This document shows positions 43,625-52,973 of a DNA stretch of 64,000 nucleotides, piece after piece. The first letter of the stretch is position 1, and each line of letters starts with the position of its first letter. The notes beneath the pieces are model-generated. The model had not been told where the DNA came from, did no database searches, and was given only the letters and a program-made list of their open reading frames with translations. Source of the DNA: Anthonomus grandis grandis (Eukaryota; Arthropoda; Insecta; Coleoptera; Curculionidae); contig NC_065555.1 in NCBI RefSeq assembly GCF_022605725.1, positions 29,312,774 through 29,376,773 on the forward strand. The letters run 5' to 3'. The position numbers and the translations under genes were made by a program.

Positions 43625-44992
43625 AGTGTGAAGTTTCTGTTCTAAAAGATGATGATTCAAATTTCCAAGCACTGTTTGCCCAAATTCCTTATATGAAAAA
43701 TATTTTTGAATATTTTCCCGAATTTATAGCAATTGATGCTACATACAAACACTTAAATATAAGTATTCCACTTTATTTAATGCTAGTAGAGGATGGCCAG
43801 TGTCAAAGTCAAATAGTGGGCATGTGCTTAATGGTTTCGGTAAGTAAAGAAAATATTAGTTGGTTTTTGAGCACTTTGAAACAACTTAACGGGAAAGCCA
43901 CAGAAACTAAATGTATTATTACAGATAAAGATATGACCGAGCGAGATGTAATTAAGGAATTGTTTCCTAAACTTTCATTAATTTGATGTATGTTTTGAGT
44001 ATTTTCAAACTTTAGTTTATGCCAAATCTGAAGAAGATTTTACAAAAACCCTGGACAGCTTTAAGGAAATTGCACCAAAAGCGGTCTTAAGCTATTATAT
44101 GAAAAATTGGCATGATATTAAGCATCAGTCAATGCATACAGAATCCTGCAAAAATAATTTTCTTAATAATACTAATAATAGATTGGAATCTATTAACGGT
44201 AAAATAAAAGATGTTGTTTCAAGAAATAGCAGCCTTGCAGACTTTTTCATAGGATTCTTTAAAATAACATCTACTATGAAATCCGAACGCGCCCATAAGT
44301 TCATATATAGTGAATTAAAACGGACTGTCACTAAATTTGAAGCTGAAAGTGTTGAAGCTCGATATTTAAAACTATTGACAAAAGAACCTGGAAAACAATT
44401 AATCAAACAGCTAGAATTTTCAAGAAAGGTAAAAGATATACAACAGGATTTAGCACTTCATAATTCCTTTTTAATAAAATCTTCAGAATGGACGATTAAT
44501 ACGGACATTTATAAGTGCTCTTGTTCATATTCTATTTCCATGCTTTTGCCGTGTCGTCATATATTTGCTGTCAGAAAACTATTAAATCAGCCTCTATTTG
44601 ATCCCCTCTCGCCAGATAAAAGATGGACCGTAGGTTACAAATCAGTGTTATTCCCAGAATCGATGCCTGACGAAAATGAAACTGAAAACATTTTTCCAAA
44701 TGTTGCTATTACCATAGCAAAACCAAAACATATAGTCTCATATGGCCAGAGACGACGGAATATCTTACCAATAACTAATAGTCTTGCGGATCTAGCCGCT
44801 CAGCGGTCAAAAATGTTATACGAAGACGAAAATAATTATTACTTATTATTAAGAAATATTGGGAAGAAGATATTGATATTAAAAATTTTACCAGTCAGTG
44901 CAATAGATAGTCGTAATAGAGACAAGGTATCTTTTTTACTAACTACAGGTATTTCTAATTTTATGAAATATTTTTTTAGGAGAGTCAATTAG
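43625..44992 (+). pseudogene. MULE transposase core and SWIM zinc finger, broken
   Basis: Frame 1 (43625-43985): FPEFIAIDATYKHLN (first catalytic Asp), YLMLVEDGQCQSQIVGMCL and IITDKDMTERDVIKELFP (second Asp). Then two TGA codons (43984 and 43996) and a frameshift in the stretch expected to read like CMFHV. Frame 2 (from about 44018): NTNNRLESINGKIK (conserved Glu region), SWIM finger CSCSYSISMLLPCRHIF near 44515-44570. Likely donor GACAAG/GTATCT near 44925. Few lesions, so inactivation is recent. Confidence 0.75.
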
Positions 44993-45576
44993 TGTCGGCT
45001 GATATGTCCCCTGATGACATTAGTAACAATAATAATTGGAATTTAGAAACGTAGCACTTAGAAAATAATGTCTGGGTTCTAGCAGAAAACGTGATTGTAG
45101 AAGAACCTGTAGTTGAAAATAATGATGAAATTGAAAATTTGGATGTATCTTCCTCAAATAAGATTGTCATACTGGAAAATATTGTACTGCCTAGTGCTAG
45201 TCAAATTTTAAATAATGAAAATACTAAAAACATGGTATCTAAGTAAAAAACCTTCAATATAAAAAAAATAATAAAAATATTTTAATTTTTTAGGAGTTGG
45301 ATAATATTTAAAATGCCAAAGAAAATTAAAAAAAGAGGTAGAGTAAAAGATGAGGCTCTGACAACCATTGGCTTGCCTAAAAGAAGAAAAATTAATAAAA
45401 AACCTACGCCATTTGCCAAACTTAGCATTAATGAAAAACAACAATTTATTCTAAGGTTGCTAAATATAGAGGATAACGAATTTACATCCATTAATGACGA
45501 TATTAAAAAAATTACTAAAGATGATGTTCATTTAATGGATAAAAGCATTTTATTGTACGTAATTATTATGTTTTAA
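44980..45576 (+). pseudogene. MULE transposase C-terminal exons
   Basis: An exon from about 44980 (ESQLVSADMSPDDISNNNN) with an in-frame TAG near 45051, then an acceptor TTTTTAG near 45293 and a basic tail KMPKKIKKRGRVKDEALTT, IGLPKRRK and FAKLSINEKQQFILRLL. A Lys/Arg-rich GLP motif tail is usual for this SWIM transposase group. Confidence 0.6.
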
Positions 45577-45899
45577 CACCTTAATAATACCTCCTAAATT
45601 ACCTTATTACAATCCCAGTCACATATCACCTATTTTTAACCGGTGTATACGTAATGTTTATATAACCTCACTTTTTTTCCGGTCGACACCTATTCAGCCG
45701 GGATATATATTGCCATTAAGGTATTATGACGTCATCTATGATGTAACATAATAGAATAACGGTCAAATATGCTCAGCCGTTAACGGTTTTCTAGCCACAA
45801 CGTTAATTTAAAAATGCTAGTTAATAACCTAATACTAATACTTCTTTATTTGCTCATATACATCCAACAGCTTAGCATCGTCAAAAAGTTTACTGTCAA

Positions 45900-45952
45900 A
45901 CGCCAATAATACAGTGCATGGGAGACCCCTGTATGCACTGTATTATTGGCGT
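45900..45952. repeat. Perfect 20-bp inverted repeat with 13-base loop
   Basis: Arm ACGCCAATAATACAGTGCAT (45900-45919), loop GGGAGACCCCTGT, arm ATGCACTGTATTATTGGCGT (45933-45952). The arms pair at all 20 positions. It lies just outside the MULE, in mRpL1 intron 3. No element family was recognised. Confidence 0.85.
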
Positions 45953-46079
45953 ATTAATGTATCACAGTTTTACCTACATAACATAGCAAAAAAAAACTTA
46001 CATTTTGTTCACAATCTAAAGGGATCTAAAATTTAATACAAGTATGAAAGTATAATATTCGATAAATTTTTGATAAACT

Positions 46080-46520
46080 AGGTCAAAAACTATTGTAGAA
46101 TTCGTCCAATGAGTATGGACACATCTCCAAAATCAGGTTTTTCGTTACTTGCTTAAATCTATTTAAATGTAGTTGTTTTGTGGTTTCGGGTATTGCATTA
46201 AAAAGTTTTATGGCATTAGTCATATAGCCCTTATGGGTCAGACTAAGCCGGTGTTGTGGAAGTAAGAGATTTCCCCCATGTCTGGTGTCATATAGGTGCC
46301 TACTATTTACTGTACTAAATCTAAAAGAATGTGTTCTAGCAAACATCAGACATTGGTGAATGTATAGTCCAGGCATTGTCATGATTTTTAAATTTTTGAA
46401 TAAAGGTCTACAACTATCTGTTGGTTTTTTGTTTTCTACAATTCTGAGTGCCGATTTTTGCAACTTAAATGCTCTCGTAACCCATGTACTGCACTTTAAT
46501 TGATTAATTTTGCAAGAATT
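46080..46520 (-). mobile_element. Non-LTR RT C-terminal fragment
   Basis: Minus-strand 126-codon frame: MQKSALRIVENKKPTDSCRP LF-type motif, FARTHSFRFSTVNSRHLYDT, FNAIPETTKQL, YSLDEFYNSF then stop at 46083. It is the thumb and tail of a CR1/jockey-like RT. Upstream parts are missing. Confidence 0.75.
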
Positions 46521-47330
46521 TTACTGACCATCATTTCTGCTTGATAAGAGTAGTGCTGTCTGCTTTATCGGATCATAAAAACCAGAACTATGAGACATAA
46601 AAGAAAAGGCAGAATATGCAGGGTAAGAAAGTAGGGAGAACCCGAAAGTAGTGAGACATAAAACAACAGTAGATTCCTTACATCAAAATAATGTGATTGA
46701 GGTCAACCTGCCTTATCCTAATTTTAATACTAATTGAAATACAGGGTGTTTAGAATAAATATAATTTCTTATTTTGTGTTATAACCAAATGGATCTATTT
46801 TATATAACCGGCAACATTGATTAATTTTAAGTTTGCAACTGTCACTTCGCGTCCTCGCTCTCTTCCATTCGACATGGCGAACGATACGTTTGGGTTTTCT
46901 TTGTTTTATTTAATTGTAAATGTATTACGGTAAAATAAAGATTTAAAAAGGAATATGGTCAATCGTCAATGATTAGCCCGAGGTTTACACACAGGGTGTC
47001 AAAGTATTATTTGATTTATCGTTTTATTCTCATAGGTCCTGAACCAATTGATATACTGACATGAAATTTAGAACATACACGAGTCTTTTATAAAGAAAAA
47101 TAAAATTCCGTATACAGTTCTCGCGTTTTTGGTAGAGGGCGCTCGTTGCGTTAGTTTTGACTTTTTTAAATAATAAACAACTACGCTAAGGAATTCAATT
47201 TTGGGGTTATACAAGCCTTTAGCTCCTACAATCCTTTTTTGTACTTAAATTCTTGTCCTTAAAGATTGTATTCGCGTTTTGCCAGGGCCCGTTGCGTACA
47301 TATTCAATCTTATCTTGTCTTTAATAGTAT
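46521..47330. other. mRpL1 intron 3 sequence with two CAGGGTGT motifs
   Basis: No coding segment is supported. TA-CAGGGTGTTTAGAATA at about 46740 and CACAGGGTGTCAAAG at about 46992 look like mariner-MITE ends, but pairing ends were not found. Confidence 0.4.
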
Positions 47331-47548
47331 TTCCCGATAAATGAACGACTGCAAGAATATCCTCGATACTCAAAAAGGGACTAAAGAACGACATTCAAAA
47401 TTACAGAGCTATATCGATCTTACGTAATTTCTCGAAACTTTTTGAAATAGTTCTTGATAATAGAATATATGCCAATGTCAAATTAGACATAGCACCTAAT
47501 CAATTTGGTTTTGTCAAAACTCGCTCCTGTACAGTAAACCTGGCTTGC

Positions 47549-48156
47549 AAACAAAATTACAAAATTAAAGTATTACCTACTGATCTTTGCAAAAATTGTA
47601 ATGTTACAGGTGACCTAAATCACATATTTTTTGATTATAAAAAATATACTCAAGAAATGAAGATGCTAGTTATTAATTTAGGCGTGGAATGTAAAGTGGC
47701 TAGTCCATTTAATATTATGCATTTATTGGCACTAGAAAATGTAAAAATATTTAATTATCTAATTACCTTCCTTAGAAATGTAAGACTTAGTATTTAGTTT
47801 AGATTTTTAATTAGAATAGTTATCACAGTTCCAAGTCTCATTCCCTTATGTTTCCGTGGTCAATATCCCTTGTATTGTATTAAGTCGCCCTGACAGAGCC
47901 CAGCGGCGTGAAGTCTGTCTCACTGGCTTAAATGTCTTAGGATAGCATAATGTAGCTAAGAACCGTCCTACAAATTAGATATATTAAAGATAAGATAACA
48001 TTAAAAAAAATAAAATAAAATACATAAAGGATAAAGAATATTTTTAAATCAATTATTAAAGTAGTTAGAAATATGCCATACGTAATAATGGCAAATCAAA
48101 TCCAATATAAAAATTGTAACTGGCTGCATGGTTAAATGCCACATGCCAACAAAAAA
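47549..48156 (+). mobile_element. 5'-truncated jockey-like insertion with 13-bp target duplication
   Basis: Flanked by AAACCTGGCTTGC at 47536-47548 and 48157-48169. It begins with the C-terminal tail of a jockey-like ORF2 (LCKNCNVTGDLNHIFFDYKK, a Cys/His knuckle) and ends in an A-run at 48151-48159. The interrupted element reads in continuation across the site. Confidence 0.85.
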
Positions 48157-49302
48157 AAACCTGGCTTGCCTAAATGAGTATTTGTGTCAGCATTTGGATA
48201 ATAGAGGTTAGGTTGATGTAATATACCTGGATTCCTGCAAAACTTGACCATTTAGTACTTCTTCATAAGCTAACATTTTTTGGTTTTTCTAAGCCCTAAG
48301 GATTTACTTGCTTTAATAAAATCTTACTTACGAGGTCATAAACAATGTGTTCCGCAAGGATCTAATTTGGGCCCAGTTCTCTTTTTATTGTTTATAAACG
48401 ATCTTACCAAATTACTGTCTTGTCAAAGTTTACTGTTTGCGGATGATATAAAATTGTTTACAAAAATAGATACTAAAGGCCATTGCGAATTCCTTCAGGT
48501 AAATCTTAATGAAGTAGAGAATTGGTGCAATGTCAATAGACTATATTTAAATGTTAATAAATGCTCTATTCTCTCATTTTCTAGAAAACTGTTGCCAATC
48601 AATTTTGACTATAGAGCAAATAATGTTGTGTTAGCCAGAGTGGATGAGGGGATTGATCTGAAATTAAGTTTCGCCAAGCATGTAGTAAAAATAGTTTATG
48701 ACTCTGCCAAATTGTTGGATTTAATTTATCGAAACTCTCGGCATTTTGATATTATTAATAACTACTTTTCTTCTCTTACATACGCTTAAAAATAGAATAC
48801 GGATCTCTAATTTGGTACCCAATTTATAGCTGATAGATGATATTGAGCGCATTCAGCGCAAGTTTATTCAGCGAAGTATCTCTGGTTTAGAGAGAAAGGT
48901 GTCTTTCCAGCCAGACGTTTGGATAGTCAATTATACTTAAATAAATTTAATATTATACCCTTAGCAAAAGGAAGAGAAATTCTTTCCATAAAATTCTTAT
49001 ATAACCTTATTCATAACAAAATTGACTGTTCCACTCTTTTGGCTAGATTAAATTTTCGGGTACCAAGAAGAAACTCTAGGCCTTTTAGATTATTTTTTGT
49101 AAATCCCGCTAGGACTAATATTTTGTTTAAATTCCCTATTAATATAATGTGTCAGAATTATATTAATAATAATTTACATGAACGGTTCGATATTTTTGTT
49201 GACAGTTTAAGGTCCATTATAGAAAGTATAAAGTAAATAGGTGATGCAGAGTCTTTCTAGTATGTATATAGATAGTTTGTTTAGTACATAGAATTTTAAG
49301 TA

Positions 49303-50068
49303 CAGTAATGTATGGATAATCCGAACAGAAAGTTGGCGGACCCCGCTCGGTTTACCAAAACTTTCCGATTATAGAATTCATAATAACTGATTTCTATAAT
49401 CCGAACACGTTCGGTTTATAGATAACTTTCTTCACCATATAAATGCACTCTCACCATAAAACATATTTGTACATAATGGATTTAAAAACATTTATTTATG
49501 TGCATACATAAATGCATATTTCAAAATAAAAATAAACTTAACAGGAAATCAAACAAAAGATTCAGTAAAAATTTATCTAACAAGAAAAATAATTATGATT
49601 TTTTAAGAAACCAATTAACTGCATACATAATATGGACATACTTCATTGCCTCTTAATATTTTCTTTGAATAAAATTATCCAGAGTTCTTTGAACAGATTT
49701 TTTTATGCTTAGATCGACAGCCTTCTGTCGAATTCTTCTTAGAAGGATCACTTCATGCAGTGGTAATTTATTTTCTTCCGCCCAACGTAGACACTTATCA
49801 AATGAGATCACCGCTTGTTTACTGTTTCCATAAAACACGTCAAAACAATTATAAAAAACCACGGAACGTCTTGCTGCAAGAACAAACTTACAATTATGTA
49901 CTACTCACATAAATTAAATGTTGCATCATGTTTTCGCACTACACGCCCACGCTCGCGTACGTACCGACAGTTCGGATTACGGAATTCACGGTGTTCAGAT
50001 TATGGAATCAATTTTACGCAATTGGGGCATTCGGATTATACGGGGTTTGGACTATCCATACATTACTG
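49303..50068 (-). mobile_element. Internally deleted Tigger/pogo-type transposon
   Basis: TIRs CAGTAATGTATGGATAATCC (left) and CAGTAATGTATGGATAGTCC (right, reversed), flanked by TA at 49301-49302 and 50069-50070. A 69-codon minus-strand frame (49862-49653) reads SFDKCLRWAEENKLPLHEV then LRRIRQKAVDLSIKKS, resembling the C-terminal region of Tigger-family transposases. The DNA-binding and DDE parts are gone, so it is non-autonomous. Confidence 0.82.
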
Positions 50069-50199
50069 TATTTTGAGTTTCCATTTTTATACATATTTTT
50101 GTAATTTTTTTTTATTAACTTTGCATGTGCTGAAGTAAAAACTTCAACATATTTTTTATTGTTTATTTTTTTTAATTCTTTGCTGTAATTGGGTAACAA

Positions 50200-50884
50200 A
50201 CCTGTTGGAAATAAATGCCTCTTTTTTTTGTACTGCATAAGCAAGAGGTGAGATATCTGTGTGGCGCAGCCTTTAGGGATCATTGTCGGCCTCTGTTTGT
50301 TGAGGAGAGGATTCTCACTTTGATTTACTTATTTATTTTGATGACAGTCGAATTGGTTCACAAGAAATACAAAGGACCTTATGATCATAGTCACAATGCT
50401 TATAAGACCAGGTTTAATAGTGAGAATTTGGGTCTGTGCATTCCAAAATCATCTCTTAAAAAATACTCTATAATATATGAGAGTAAAAATATATAATTGC
50501 TTGCCTCTTGAATGCAAAAGTATAGAGAACAATAGGCAATTTACACGTAGTGTTAAAAATTGTTTATTGACCAAAGCATAAGCATAATGATGTTTTATAG
50601 TTAAGGCTCACACTAATGTACCTATTATTTTTAATTTCTGTTAGGTTTAGAATTATCGTATTTTTATCTGGCTTTATTTAATCTCTAAGCACTTTATTTT
50701 AATATCCACAATGCTGCAAGTTATTAAAAACTATTTTCATTTTAGAAGTTTGTAGCCTATCTGTTTGTAACAATGTATTTGTTTTTTTTTCTTTATTTTC
50801 TTTATATACTTTTTTTTAAACTTTGTAAATAAGAGCTTTTAGCTCTGTATACAATAAAGTATTTTTTGATTGATTGATTGATTC
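50200..50884 (+). mobile_element. 5'-truncated CR1-like element with (ATTG)n tail
   Basis: HKQEVRYLCGAAFRDHCRPL then ERILTLIYLFILMTVELVHK is the RT C-terminal region of the CR1-like copies. AATAAAG at 50852-50858 and a GATTGATTGATTG tail at about 50869-50884 close the element, only 129 bp before mRpL1 exon 4. Confidence 0.85.
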
Positions 50885-51013
50885 TAACCAAATTTTGCAG
50901 TTTACCAAATTCTCGACTCGAAAATAGATTAAAGAGTTATTGTCACAGCTGTTTTGTAATTTAAGTGTCACACCAAAGGTCGAACCATAGGACTGTATAA
51001 TTATTGTTTTTAG

Positions 51014-51190
51014 ACGAGATTCATCGATAATTTCAAAAGGATTGCAGCAGTGCCACATCCCTTTGATCACGGAGAAGATAGAGCTATAATTGCTTTTGCT
51101 AAGAATCCAGAAAGTATAAAGGAAGCAAAAGATGCAGGTGCATCGCTTGCTGGAGGCGTGGACCTAATTAAACAGATTCAAAATGGTCAG
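51014..51190 (+). CDS. mRpL1: mRpL1 coding exon 4
   Basis: 59 codons, phase 0 to 0 (acceptor GTTTTTAG, donor CAG/GTAAGG). Encodes FKRIAAVPHPFDHGEDRAII, AFAKNPESIKEAKDAGAS and LAGGVDLIKQIQNGQ, the L1 domain that contacts rRNA, including the conserved AGASLAGG turn. Confidence 0.95.
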
Positions 51191-51500
51191 GTAAGGATTT
51201 TACTTTTTTTTTATTGGTAAAAATTGACCTTCGTGTAATAAAGTAATGGACTTTGATTTAAGACTGTAGATATTTAACAAAAATTTTTTTTAGCAATTTT
51301 TCGCATTTTATTATTTTCCTTTCTATGGATTTTTATTGATAGAGTTCTTTAATAACCTAATAAATAGGAAGTCAGCTATATTAGTCACTTGTTAGATTCT
51401 TCAGTTATTTATGGTGACCTATCCTGCGCAAATCCATAAAAAATTACAGCATTTTCCTCGACCTATTTTCATGTAGCATTTTAATAGTACTTTCTTTTAG

Positions 51501-51568
51501 GTACACTTAAATGATTTCCAATATAGTATTGCACATCCCGATATTTTACCCGAATTGGTGGTTTTAAG
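51501..51568 (+). CDS. mRpL1: mRpL1 coding exon 5
   Basis: 22 codons plus two bases: VHLNDFQYSIAHPDILPELV then VL and a split Arg codon. Acceptor TCTTTTAG, donor AAG/GTAAAT. Equivalent to the conserved DFDYCIAHPDMLPEL-like segment of domain II. Confidence 0.93.
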
Positions 51569-51628
51569 GTAAATATTTTAGTAGTTTTCGCCCTTAATGA
51601 CTTTAACATATTGTCTATTTTTTAACAG

Positions 51629-51785
51629 AGGAATTATGAAAAGGAAATTTCCGAATGCCAAAAATGACACATTAACCCCTTTAGTAGGAAAAGTCGTTAG
51701 TCAATTCGTAAATGGTATTAGTTATCAGGCTTTAAAGGACGAGTACGAGAAAGATTTTGGCCAGATCGAGGCGACTTTGGGAACG
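51629..51785 (+). CDS. mRpL1: mRpL1 coding exon 6
   Basis: Completes the split Arg codon, then GIMKRKFPNAKNDTLTPLVG, KVVSQFVNGISYQALKDEY and FGQIEATLGT. Acceptor TTAACAG, donor ACG/GTAAGT. Contains the FPN-x-x-x-TL motif typical of mitochondrial L1. The preceding intron is just 60 bp, the following one 6773 bp. Confidence 0.95.
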
Positions 51786-51989
51786 GTAAGTGAATGTTTT
51801 CGGTATTGTTATATGAAAATATTTCTCATATGTATTTAAAAAATATTCTCAAAATTATGAGGAAAATTCTGTAGTTTAGCAACTTTTGTCAATTCAATTT
51901 ATTTTAATGGAATGTCCTGGTTGTTTATTTTAGTAAAAAAAACTTGGAAATATTTTGATTATTATCAATTCGAACATAAAATGAATGAA

Positions 51990-52380
51990 TCAGTGAATCG
52001 CTACTCGTTGACAACCTGTTGGCCATAATTCGACTGTGGAAGGTCGAAGTCCAAGGTTATGCAGATGATTTGGTAATCTTGTTAAAAGGAAAAAATGAGA
52101 AAGCAACCTCAACAGTACCACAAGAAGTGCTGAACATCATACTAAAATGGTGGGAAAAGGGGGAAATGTCTATTAATTCGCATAAAATGGTAATAGTGCC
52201 ATTCACCAGAAAATGGAATATGGGCGAACTCAAACCGCCAATCCTAAGAGGTGAAACCATCCAATTTGCAACGGAGGCGAAATATCTTTTAACTATTAAC
52301 AATATAAAAAATTTGATTACATATGCGAATACATTTATCAAAGATACTCAAAATAAAAACATAAATAATGCAGGCTAAGT
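51990..52380 (+). mobile_element. Non-LTR RT fragment (R1/jockey-like, YADD)
   Basis: Plus-strand frame 52019-52378 with VEVQGYADDLVILLKGKNEK, WWEKGEMSINSHKMVIVPF and ILRGETIQFATEAKYL. The catalytic YADD is present. No upstream or downstream RT parts are in place. It differs from the FADD-type CR1-like copies in the window. Confidence 0.75.
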
Positions 52381-52429
52381 TGTAATAATAAAAATTAAAA
52401 ACATTACAAAAGTTGACTATTTAAGAATA

Positions 52430-52690
52430 TTTTGACTTTATTCTTAAATGAATTTAAGGAAAGTTTAAAAACTTCAATGATGCTTTCCGGAATTAAATTC
52501 ACTGCCCTATAAATTCTTGCTAATGGGTAATTAAATGCATAGTTTATTCTGAAATGTGACTCATTAAAAAGTAAAGGCGAAGCACCCTTTGAAGTCCAGA
52601 GAATCCAACAACACCTAAAAGTTATGGCATATCAGTCAAGGAATTTACAATTTTATAGAACAGAACGAGATCTAAATAAATACACCCAGC
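52430..52690 (-). mobile_element. Non-LTR RT C-terminal scrap
   Basis: Minus-strand frame SHFRINYAFNYPLARIYRAV then NLIPESIIEVFKLSLNSFKNK, the extreme C-terminus of a jockey/RTE-like RT. Ends next to the LTR-like repeat at 52706. Confidence 0.55.
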
Positions 52691-52705
52691 TGTTAATAAT
52701 AATAG

Positions 52706-52973
52706 TGTTATGAAAATGTAAATACGTTAATTATTCTCCTAGTTTTTGTACAATTTTATTAGTATTCTGTAGTTAAAGTTGATTCGTAGGGTTTCTTTAG
52801 GGTTCTACTTACGTTTGGTTTGTTATTTTTATCTATAGTGTTTAGTTTTTAAGTAGTTCATCTTGTTCGAGAGCCCCATTTTGACCCCAATTTAGGTTAT
52901 TTAGGTTATATTATTGTAAATCCCTGTAGTTCTAATTTTCTAGAATTTGTATACTTGCTTGCTTTGACTGTCA
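52706..52973 (+). repeat. LTR-like repeat, copy 2 (268 bp, uninterrupted)
   Basis: Starts TGTTATGAAAATG and ends GACTGTCA, so it has TG...CA borders. It matches 1496-1530 plus 2238-2481. It is directly followed by the protease end of a Ty3/gypsy pol. It may be the 5' LTR of that element after an internal deletion, or an unrelated repeat that happens to abut it. Confidence 0.5.

Larger units (their letters stand above)
42407..45802 (+). mobile_element. MULE-type DNA transposon with SWIM transposase
   Basis: Terminal inverted repeats begin CGCTGTGGCTAG and (reverse) CGTTGTGGCTAG, sharing AACCGTTAACGGCTG further in and TGACGTCAT subterminally. The flanking 9-mers TTAATTTGA (42398-42406) and TTAATTTAA (45803-45811) fit the 9-bp duplication of Mutator-like elements. 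The interior encodes a multi-exon protein with FAR1-like finger, MULE transposase core, SWIM finger and a basic tail. It lies in mRpL1 intron 3, same strand. Confidence 0.82.
47340..50190 (+). mobile_element. Non-LTR retrotransposon copy, interrupted twice
   Basis: RT fingers from about 47390 (NDIQNYRAISILRNFSKLFE, PNQFGFVKTRSCT), break at 47549, resumes at 48157 (NLACLNEYLCQHLDNRG), then QCVPQGSNLGPVLFLLFIND, LLFADDIKLF near 48432 and thumb, ending at a stop at 49234-49236. Its 3' UTR is split by a Tigger-type element (49303-50068) and continues to about 50190. A deletion lies before VPQGS. It is in mRpL1 intron 3. Confidence 0.8.
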
